A stretch of DNA of 11,303 nt from an uncultured Clostridia bacterium. Lineage in GTDB: Bacteria > Bacillota > Clostridia > Christensenellales > Borkfalkiaceae. The stretch spans positions 1 to 11,303 of the forward strand of contig CAUHGY010000058.1 of the NCBI GenBank assembly GCA_959605945.1, given 5' to 3'. This document shows, piece by piece, positions 5,847 to 11,303 of the stretch. Made by a program: the position numbers and the translations under genes. The notes under the pieces are model-generated. The model ran no database searches and had not been told where the DNA came from. It saw nothing but the letters and a program-made list of their open reading frames with translations. How positions within the stretch are numbered: position 1 is the stretch's first letter; each line of letters starts with the position of its first letter.

Positions 5847-6990
5847 TTTCTTTTACCTCTTTAAGAAACACCGTTTTATTAAAAACGTCTATCCTGTCCC
5901 CTAACTGGTTGTCCCAAATAAATGTTCTGCCCGTTGGCGGATCTATCACTTTTCGTATAACCGGTTTATCTGATTTAAATATTTCCGCACATTCTGATAA
6001 AGCCGCATCACTGAAAATTTCCGCCATATCAGAAAACACCGAATAAACCGCTTCTTCTATCCCGTATTTTTTTACTTTAGTATATAATGAGAAAATGTCT
6101 ATATATCCTCTTTTTATGAATAAATACAGATCCAGATATTTATAAAGTTCCGAGTCCTTATTTCTCATAACCATCGAATAAAGCACGCTTTCTTTATATT
6201 GATGCAATATCAGGTGAAGGAAAAAATCATCCGCCATTAAACTTTTTAATCCGCCGATTATTTTCCCAGAATAATTTATAGCGTTTTCGAATATATCCGT
6301 TAGCATATTTTTGTTGCTGGCAGGTGCATACCCCAATGAAAAATTTATATCCACTTCTATAAACGGTAATATTTGATTGTTTATTTCCTTTATGAACGGC
6401 GCCGTTTCCCCGCGGTTCATTCGTCGGGATATTATTTCTTTTCTCGAAAGCTCCACTGTCTTTTCAGCATTCCAATCATAATAACCTTGCTTAAAGCCCA
6501 TCTTTTTCAACAAATTTTCCAGCAAAGAAATATCTTTCTGACTGACAAGAATATCTATATCGTTAGAAATCCTTTCTCCGTCTTCATAAAACGATTTAGT
6601 CGCCTGTTGTATATATTTCTCCCGTATTGTTTCATTTTTCGTCATACACGTTACAGCTCTTTCGCCGAATTGAAAGTTTATGTTGGATAACACGCTGCCT
6701 TTTAAAAATGCATAGCGTATTCCTTTAACTCTTAACTCGTCGCTTAATTCCTGTATATAATCTCTCATTATTACATTGCGATATTTATTTTTTCTAAGAA
6801 TTTCATTTAACTTTCTTTCCGCTGATTGAGGAATAACGATATTTTGTTTTTTAAGATTATTATAAAAGTAGCCGCTGATTTTATTCAGTTCGCAAAATCC
6901 TGTTATCCAATACCAATCCAAATTTTTTTCCGTTTCGGTTTTATTATCTTTAAGAATATTTAAAACAAACTTCAACTCCTTTTTATGCAT
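5839..6990 (-). CDS. Nucleotidyltransferase, NTP_transf_5-like
   Basis: The 383-residue product has the hallmarks of the minimal nucleotidyltransferase fold in the NTP_transf_5 family. An N-terminal helical part (1-90) is followed by FLKGSVLSN (95-103, the Gly-Ser of the nucleotide-binding helix), NDIDILVS (143-150, metal ligands Asp144 and Asp146) and IEVDINFSLG (211-220, third Asp214). A segment of about 30 residues (107-138) separates the GS and DxD motifs, somewhat more than usual. Residues 240-383 are helical (FFLHLILHQYKES and others). Family members are found in natural-product and glycan loci and are thought to add a nucleotide to, or modify, a small molecule or peptide. The substrate is unknown. 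The gene overlaps the kinase-like gene before it by eight bases (ATGCATAA) and has GAGGG upstream. Pairing with a kinase suggests sequential phosphoryl/nucleotidyl steps. Confidence 0.8.
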   Translation of the reverse strand: MHKKELKFVLNILKDNKTETEKNLDWYWITGFCELNKISGYFYNNLKKQNIVIPQSAERKLNEILRKNKYRNVIMRDYIQELSDELRVKGIRYAFLKGSVLSNINFQFGERAVTCMTKNETIREKYIQQATKSFYEDGERISNDIDILVSQKDISLLENLLKKMGFKQGYYDWNAEKTVELSRKEIISRRMNRGETAPFIKEINNQILPFIEVDINFSLGYAPASNKNMLTDIFENAINYSGKIIGGLKSLMADDFFLHLILHQYKESVLYSMVMRNKDSELYKYLDLYLFIKRGYIDIFSLYTKVKKYGIEEAVYSVFSDMAEIFSDAALSECAEIFKSDKPVIRKVIDPPTGRTFIWDNQLGDRIDVFNKTVFLKEVKENG

Positions 6991-7630
6991 ATTTTCCCTC
7001 TAAAACTCCATCAAGTATATTTTTTACCTCTTTGAATGCGCTGTCAGGACTTTTACTTGTATCTATAATATTAAAACCCGCTTCACGTCTCATGGAAAAA
7101 AATTCCGCTGTTACATTCCTCAACAACGTTTCGTCAAGATGCCTCCTGCACTCTTCCGGTCTGGCCTTTATACGCTCTATTGCAAGACCGGGCTGCACTA
7201 AAGCCAAAAAAGCTACATCCGGTTTTACTATTTCCTTACAGGCATTGAAAAACCATTTTTCTTTCCTGTATCCTCTTGCAAACATATTTGCTATACTTGT
7301 GTATATATATCTGTCGCATATGACAAGTTTTCCTTCTTTTAAAGCGGGTAATATTACCTCGTGATTGTGTTGAACTCTGTCGGAAAGAGTAAGAAGTTGA
7401 ACTGCTCTGTAATTTATATCTTCATGTTCTCTGCAATACATCATTTTCTGAAATAATTTAGTTTTGCGCGATAAATCTGTCGGCTGTTTTTCGACAACAA
7501 TACGCTCCTTGCCATATTTTTCAGTTAAATAATTATTGGTTTTTTCTATCATTGTACTTTTTCCTGCTCCGTCGGTTCCTTCGAACACTATCAGTTTACC
7601 TGTATACTTGTTTTCCGTTAATTTAAACAT
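6983..7630 (-). CDS. Thymidylate-kinase-like P-loop kinase
   Basis: The 215-residue product belongs to the thymidylate kinase fold: Walker A GTDGAGKST (18-26), DRYIYTS (106-112) as in the DRY-x-x-S motif of dTMP kinases, and a lid-like region IKARPEECRRHLD (154-166). It is not a standard housekeeping Tmk. The usual RxPGGT (dTMP-phosphate loop) is replaced by EKQPTDLSR (47-55), and there is an N-terminal extension of about ten residues. This suggests a changed acceptor, not necessarily dTMP. The reaction would be ATP-dependent phosphorylation of a nucleotide or of a cluster intermediate. Its ATG overlaps the previous stop as ATGTTTAA, and its own end overlaps the nucleotidyltransferase start. 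Confidence 0.82.
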   Translation of the reverse strand: MFKLTENKYTGKLIVFEGTDGAGKSTMIEKTNNYLTEKYGKERIVVEKQPTDLSRKTKLFQKMMYCREHEDINYRAVQLLTLSDRVQHNHEVILPALKEGKLVICDRYIYTSIANMFARGYRKEKWFFNACKEIVKPDVAFLALVQPGLAIERIKARPEECRRHLDETLLRNVTAEFFSMRREAGFNIIDTSKSPDSAFKEVKNILDGVLEGKYA

Positions 7631-8354
7631 TTATCTTTCCCCGCAACAATATTTTCACTTTCTCTTCCATCGGTTCAACCTGTTCCGAAACATCTTTTTC
7701 CGGCGCGTCTTTACTATCAGATTTTTTTACATCGTCCGCAACAATTTCCGAGTTGTTTTTTTCTCTTGAAATATTAACTCTTGCAATATTTTCTGATGTC
7801 AGTGTGCCGCCGGATAAAAACTGCGATTTATTATCTGGCTCTTTAAGGCTATCTGCATTTTTGTCATCGCAACAAGATGATATCGTTTCGGTCTCTCCTG
7901 TTAAAATAGATTCATTTTTTTCTTCCGACGCGTCTAAATCAGAATTTTCCATTTCTTCTTCAGGCTTATCTGAGAAGTAGTTCTCTATTTTTTCTATAAG
8001 TTCTTTATTGGTTTTTATTTCTTGTTCTGATAATATCTTTTCTTTGCTCGGAAAAAATTTTTCTGTAAAAGCATAAAGAGCAAGACTCAGACTCGCCGAT
8101 GTAAGCCATAACGAAATAAACTGATCTGAAAACACTATTTTCCCGGCCGTTATACATTCGTATAAAACCGTTGCCCCGAATCCGAGTATTACAGGCAAAA
8201 AAGTTATGTACTTAGTATATTTTTTTGAATCTTCCGCTTTTGCCGCCAACCTTTTTATAGGTATTTTTATTACTGCTGTAAGTAAATATACCGTTACCGC
8301 TATTATCAGGTTTCCTATTCCCTGATTCTTAATTATTTCATTTTTCTTTCTCAT
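7623..8354 (-). CDS. Three-helix membrane protein, holin-like, with acidic tail
   Basis: The 243-residue product has three hydrophobic helices at about 14-32, 48-68 and 79-97, with a basic loop after the first (KRLAAKAEDSKKYTK). The order of a helix, a K/R-rich loop and a WLTSASLSLALYAFTE third helix recalls small phage holin-like proteins of Firmicutes. From about 100 the chain is a long, charged, Ser/Glu/Asp/Lys-rich tail with no predicted fold and two adjacent cysteines (SSCCDD). Such a tail is unusual for a holin. It has no transporter motif. Since the rest of the operon is soluble, this is the only protein that could tether it to the membrane. A weak AGGA lies upstream of the ATG. The function is unknown and the holin likeness is tentative. 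Confidence 0.65.
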   Translation of the reverse strand: MRKKNEIIKNQGIGNLIIAVTVYLLTAVIKIPIKRLAAKAEDSKKYTKYITFLPVILGFGATVLYECITAGKIVFSDQFISLWLTSASLSLALYAFTEKFFPSKEKILSEQEIKTNKELIEKIENYFSDKPEEEMENSDLDASEEKNESILTGETETISSCCDDKNADSLKEPDNKSQFLSGGTLTSENIARVNISREKNNSEIVADDVKKSDSKDAPEKDVSEQVEPMEEKVKILLRGKINV

Positions 8355-8370
8355 TTCTGATTTTATCCTA

Positions 8371-9699
8371 TTACAAAATTGATTGAATATTCACTTCAAG
8401 ATTTCTGAACAAATTTCCGCCTCCGCTCGAAAAGCTCTTAGGATATATATTGTTTTCAATCAAATTTTCAGATGAATTTAATGAAAGTATCGGTACATAC
8501 TCAACATCTTCTGTAAATTTAATAAACTGATTATCTGTAATTGCATTTTTTTCAGTATTGTTTAAAATTATGCCGAAATCAAGTGCACACGATATAATGT
8601 TTCCGGAAATAATGCATTTTTCTACTTTTAAATCTAATGACCGTTCACCTTCCACCCATATTCCTACACCGCTTTTGTATTCAGAATGAGCAAGCAGACC
8701 TTTGAAAAAATTACCTTTGATAACGTTTTCGCTGCCTTTTAAAACAAGAAACCTTGGATTTCTTGAAGTATTTGTAACGACATTGTCGCAAAAAATACAA
8801 TTCCAAGAATTTAAAATTACAGAATGTCCCTTTATAGTGTGTGTTGCTAAAATTTTATTTGCTGAAATATTTACATATTGCGCTCGATTTTCAATTCCTA
8901 CACATTGTCCGCCCCATTCTGCTACGCAGTTATTTCCTGCAAAAACCAAATATTCTCCCCTGTCCTCATTCAACATGCCGCACGCAAAAGCTGCTTCTAA
9001 TGATTTTCCGAAATTATGACTGCCGTTTGCTTTTATATTATTATTTTCTATTCTTACATATTTACCGCTGTTTATAACACCGTATGTCCTTTGAGCCTCG
9101 CCGGCACCTCTTATCTGCATAAAAATATAATTGTTTGTAATAGATACAGAATTAGCAAAATGATTATTTATCCCGCAAAAAACAGAATTGATATCATATA
9201 CTTCAGCCGAACACCTTCCCTCAATAATATTTTCTGTTAGTATAAGGTTATCTGCCTGTGTTTCTAAAGTTGTATCGATCGCTCCCTCATTATAAATTCC
9301 ATTGAAATTTATAAGATTATCGCAATTAAAAAATATTTTACAACCTTTTATCAAACATTTTTGGGAATGATTCATTATCGCAGTTATACTTGAATTTGAC
9401 GCTTTACCGTAATATTGAATATGGATATGTAAATTAAAAATCTTAAGAAACTTCACGTTCTTTAAAATACAGAATAACGCGGTTGAACTTATAGGATCAT
9501 GATAAACGTCAAAATATATTTTGGCTTTAGAGCCGTCAATAACTTTTTCACCTGTATTTATATTTATACCTGACCTTATATATTTTCCACTTACAAAAAA
9601 ATTCTTTGTATCCTCTGATTTTATCCTATACTCTCCTTCTAAATTAACATATGAATTATTACCGTTAATTTCATTTTCCAAATCGATTTTAGTTTTCAT
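8371..9699 (-). CDS. Right-handed parallel beta-helix protein
   Basis: The 442-residue protein is built from repeated coils of about 20-25 residues: NNYIF, ENNNIKA, GNNCVAE, ANKILAT, CDNVVT, KGNFFKG, SGNIIS, TDNQFIKF and ENNIYP. The recurring Asn before a hydrophobic strand is typical of the pectate-lyase-like/PbH1 fold. No signal peptide is present, and I see no clear catalytic signature of a lyase, epimerase or glycosidase. The fold occurs in phage tailspikes, carbohydrate-active enzymes and surface proteins. I chose the ATG at 9697-9699 because GGAGGA ends seven bases before it. The frame extends 14 codons upstream to a TTG (9741) that lacks such a site. It is the first gene of the operon, 16 bases before the next, and has a candidate promoter at 9730-9735. 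Confidence 0.75.
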   Translation of the reverse strand: MKTKIDLENEINGNNSYVNLEGEYRIKSEDTKNFFVSGKYIRSGININTGEKVIDGSKAKIYFDVYHDPISSTALFCILKNVKFLKIFNLHIHIQYYGKASNSSITAIMNHSQKCLIKGCKIFFNCDNLINFNGIYNEGAIDTTLETQADNLILTENIIEGRCSAEVYDINSVFCGINNHFANSVSITNNYIFMQIRGAGEAQRTYGVINSGKYVRIENNNIKANGSHNFGKSLEAAFACGMLNEDRGEYLVFAGNNCVAEWGGQCVGIENRAQYVNISANKILATHTIKGHSVILNSWNCIFCDNVVTNTSRNPRFLVLKGSENVIKGNFFKGLLAHSEYKSGVGIWVEGERSLDLKVEKCIISGNIISCALDFGIILNNTEKNAITDNQFIKFTEDVEYVPILSLNSSENLIENNIYPKSFSSGGGNLFRNLEVNIQSIL

Positions 9700-9706
9700 A
9701 ATACTA

Positions 9707-9712
9707 TCCTCC
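9707..9712 (-). promoter_or_regulatory. Ribosome binding site fixing the beta-helix start
   Basis: GGAGGA on the minus strand with a seven-base spacer to ATG 9697-9699. It decides between this ATG and the upstream ATG (9727-9729) and TTG (9739-9741). Confidence 0.8.
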
Positions 9713-9729
9713 GGATTTATTATGAACAT

Positions 9730-9735
9730 ACTATA
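9730..9735 (-). promoter_or_regulatory. Candidate extended -10 promoter for the ten-gene operon
   Basis: TATAGT on the minus strand is preceded by TG plus one base, giving an extended -10 (TGTTATAGT). A transcript would start near 9723 and leave a leader of about 24 bases with a good ribosome binding site. No good -35 hexamer is present at 16-18 bases upstream, so the site would rely on the extended -10 or on an activator. It lies between the terminator at 9784-9817 and the first gene, where a promoter is needed. Confidence 0.45.
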
Positions 9736-9783
9736 ACACAAATTTTTTACAAATTATTCCTGGAAAAATTTTTATTTAAAACT

Positions 9784-9817
9784 AAAAAAATGATTACATT
9801 AACGTTATCATTTTTTT
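9784..9817 (-). terminator. AT-rich hairpin terminator insulating the operon
   Basis: AAAAAAATGAT (9784-9794) pairs with ATCATTTTTTT (9807-9817), with a 12-base loop containing the palindrome TAACGTTA. The outer A/T pairs supply a U-run on either strand. It separates the RHS scrap from the ten-gene operon and would stop read-through from the right. Confidence 0.6.
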
Positions 9818-9838
9818 AATTTCTTTTTAATATCATCT

Positions 9839-10111
9839 CTATCGACCCTGCAGGTTCTTTTGGTAATAATATGCCGTGCCGTTATACTCTAACCCTGCTA
9901 TTCCGCTTCCGTCATAATAATACCAGAGTTTTTTTGTTACTCCGTTTTGCGTAATCGTTTCGTACTGGATATTTCCGTTCTCGGTATAATATTTATGTAC
10001 CCTGCCGTTTTCGCTCTTTTCGGTACGAATTCCTTCGGAGTCATATTTATACGTTATACCGCCGCACTCTTTCAGCAATCTCCCTTGCTCCCATTCTATC
10101 ATATTATCCAT
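9839..10111 (-). pseudogene. Orphan RHS/YD-repeat fragment
   Basis: About 90 codons read as RHS core: IEWEQGRLL, YKYDSEGIRTEK, YYTENGNIQYET, LWYYYDGSGIAGLEYNG and YYYQKNLQG. These are YD repeats in the order seen near the end of RHS proteins. The piece stops at NLQGR and TAG (9839), exactly where an intact protein would continue toward the conserved RHS terminus. On the upstream side an in-frame TAA (10139-10141) closes it after only nine further codons. It has no ribosome binding site of its own. It is therefore a scrap of an older RHS gene left behind the current toxin and immunity genes at 10270-11303. Confidence 0.8.
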
Positions 10112-10161
10112 GTAATTGCAAGAGGTTACTAATTTATCTTAATCAACGCGTTGCCAAAAAA

Positions 10162-10201
10162 ATAAGCCGCTAGAAAAATGAATATTATTCTAACGGCTTA
10201 T
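10162..10201 (-). terminator. Terminator after the immunity gene
   Basis: ATAAGCCGCTAGAA (10162-10175) pairs with TTCTAACGGCTTAT (10188-10201) with one mismatch and a 12-base loop. On the minus strand the stem is followed by a T-run (A-run 10156-10161 on the plus strand). It should end the toxin-immunity transcript about 70 bases after the immunity stop. Confidence 0.8.
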
Positions 10202-10269
10202 GCTAATTTTAAATATAAAATTTTAAACTATTACTATTAATTAAAACTCATTGACAATTGTTATTAATT

Positions 10270-10788
10270 TTAAAGAATATCTAATTTAATTTCATTCTTT
10301 GAATTAATAGATATGGTGGTAATATTATTTTTGTCAAGATCAGTCAACCCGTCTTCAATACCATATTCAGAAATTACTTTTATGTTAATTAAATCAGTAT
10401 TAAAACCATAAATTATGCCATAAAAATTATTTATATTAGATTCACATATTTCAAATGAACAAATTTTTCCTGCTTTTTGGGCATAAGCACAAAAATCGTC
10501 AAATGATGCTAAATTCTCATTAAATTTTTGCTTTTTATCATCACAAAAATCTCTTAATTTTACTATATTTTGCAAATATAGTGTATTAGTTTGTATTTTA
10601 ATAATATCCTTAATTAAAAAACATGTTAGACCATCATCTTTACCGAATTCATCTAAACTTTTTACTATACAATAATCATTATCATAATTTATTATTATAC
10701 CGACTAAAAATTTCGTCAAATCTTCAAAATTCAGATAAATTTCACATAAAGCTTGCGTTTCTTTATACTTTTTTAGATTAAATATCAT
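10270..10788 (-). CDS. Probable immunity protein with a duplicated domain
   Basis: The 172-residue acidic, soluble product starts six bases after the toxin gene stops. Its ribosome binding site (GAGGAGGT) is formed by the last codons of the toxin. It has two related halves: FLVGIIINY...DEFGKDDGLT...IIKI (about 27-78) and NFYGIIYGF...SEYGIEDGLT...ITTI (about 121-172), sharing GII, E-F/Y-G, DGLT and a following beta-strand pattern. A helical linker of about 40 residues joins them. The pattern looks like two small beta-barrel domains. I do not recognise a named immunity family. The role is inferred from position: small gene directly after an RHS C-terminus, much more AT-rich than the upstream toxin segment, and closed by its own terminator. 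Confidence 0.72.
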   Translation of the reverse strand: MIFNLKKYKETQALCEIYLNFEDLTKFLVGIIINYDNDYCIVKSLDEFGKDDGLTCFLIKDIIKIQTNTLYLQNIVKLRDFCDDKKQKFNENLASFDDFCAYAQKAGKICSFEICESNINNFYGIIYGFNTDLINIKVISEYGIEDGLTDLDKNNITTISINSKNEIKLDIL

Positions 10789-10791
10789 TAT

Positions 10792-11303
10792 TCATACCTC
10801 CTCATTAATATTAAATAAATTAACTAACTGTCTAAAAAGAAAAATAAATAATATATTTTTATTTCTTTTCCATTTATGATACCATCTCCTGGCATCACCT
10901 TTTTCTCCACCAAAAGTTTCTCTCCTCCTATGTGTTTGCCCTTTTTGATGTTTATTTTTACTTGATGGTCTCGCGTTTTTTGTATGCTCCGCAAACATTA
11001 TCCCAACACCGGTTACAATTGCTGTGCCCGCAACAAGTTGAGCGCCTGTTACGCTTACGGCTACCATTTCGCCACCGAACGCTAAATTTGACGCTATCTT
11101 ATATGTCGTATTTAAAAACGAACTGATCGTCGGCCATGTATGTACTATAAATGCTATAATTGCCCCGATTGCCGCTCCTGCAATGAATCCGACCAAGAAT
11201 GCTTTTGCTATCGCTCCCAGCAGTTCCCAGCCCCTGTTTCCATTCCTGTATGCATTCACTCCTGCATATATTGCCGCTGCCGCACCAACCGCTAACGCCG
11301 TGA
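10792..11303 (-). CDS. C-terminal end of an RHS-type polymorphic toxin (partial)
   Basis: The frame is open to the window edge (TALAVGAAAAIYAG precedes the GTG at 11257-11259), so this is the 3' end of a longer gene, not a separate ORF. After a small-residue region (ALAVGAAAAIYAGVNAY) comes a hydrophobic, Gly/Ala-rich stretch (about 15-90 from the GTG) with two or three membrane-like segments, as is common between RHS core and toxin tip. A strongly basic region follows: RPSSKNKHQKGQT (97-109) and GGEKGDARRWYHKWKR (117-132). The tip ends with a hydrophobic tail, NILFIFLFRQLVNLFN. I recall similar HxKGQ...GGEKGD..RR endings in RHS proteins of Firmicutes but cannot assign an activity. The basic charge suggests a nucleic-acid target. 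The stop (10792) leaves three bases before the immunity ATG. RHS identity is supported by the neighbouring RHS scrap and immunity-like gene. Confidence 0.7.
   Translation of the reverse strand, partial: TALAVGAAAAIYAGVNAYRNGNRGWELLGAIAKAFLVGFIAGAAIGAIIAFIVHTWPTISSFLNTTYKIASNLAFGGEMVAVSVTGAQLVAGTAIVTGVGIMFAEHTKNARPSSKNKHQKGQTHRRRETFGGEKGDARRWYHKWKRNKNILFIFLFRQLVNLFNINEEV

Noticed and set aside
6983..9699. Whole segment as an ordinary prophage
   Set aside because: Only two gene products look phage-like and only weakly. There are no capsid, terminase, portal or lysis enzyme genes, and the operon continues into carrier-protein biochemistry.
9700..9741. Upstream TTG start of the beta-helix gene (14 extra codons)
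   Set aside because: No Shine-Dalgarno precedes TTG 9741 or ATG 9727, and the candidate -10 box lies inside the extension. GGAGGA is ideally placed for ATG 9699.

Overview
The window comes from a low-GC Gram-positive bacterium, most likely a clostridial Firmicute. The support is AT-rich DNA, GGAGG-type ribosome binding sites, a consensus sigma-A promoter, U-tailed hairpin terminators and an RHS/YD-repeat polymorphic toxin. Nothing fixes the genus.

Left edge (1-819): a small operon on the minus strand (a four-helix membrane protein and the first codons of another gene) is driven by a perfect TTGACA-17-TATAAT promoter. Next come several TATAACGC-type repeats, and then a displaced 3' half of a tRNA gene that reads as tRNA-Arg(CCU). 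No 5' half is present. This is the usual scar left at the far end of an element that integrated into a tRNA gene. The inference is that bases 1 to about 775 are the end of a mobile element extending leftward, and that 820 onward is the older chromosome.

Decayed region (820-1766): the tRNA's own terminator, an iron-sulfur flavoprotein/NADPH-dependent FMN reductase gene killed by two stops and a frameshift, a short unidentified coding remnant, and a strong hairpin terminator that closes the large operon arriving from the right.

Main locus (1767-9699, minus strand): ten tightly packed genes. In transcription order they encode a right-handed beta-helix protein, a three-helix holin-like membrane protein with an acidic tail, a thymidylate-kinase-like P-loop kinase, an NTP_transf_5-type nucleotidyltransferase, a BtrH_N-type (papain/C39-like) protein, an acyl carrier protein, a short acyl/aminoacyl-AMP ligase, a second carrier protein, a second BtrH_N-type protein, and a small beta-sandwich (carbohydrate-binding-like) protein. 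Ligase, carrier protein and BtrH-type transferase recall the side-chain machinery of butirosin biosynthesis (BtrJ/BtrI/BtrH). I infer that an acid is adenylated, loaded on phosphopantetheine and passed by a Cys/His acyltransferase to an acceptor. The kinase and nucleotidyltransferase would add phosphate or nucleotide chemistry. I do not recognise this combination as a described system, and its product cannot be read from the sequence.

Right edge (9839-11303, minus strand): the C-terminal end of an RHS-type polymorphic toxin runs in from beyond the window. It is followed at once by a small gene made of two copies of one motif, the likely immunity protein, then a terminator and an orphan scrap of RHS core. 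This is the usual layout of a toxin-tip replacement.
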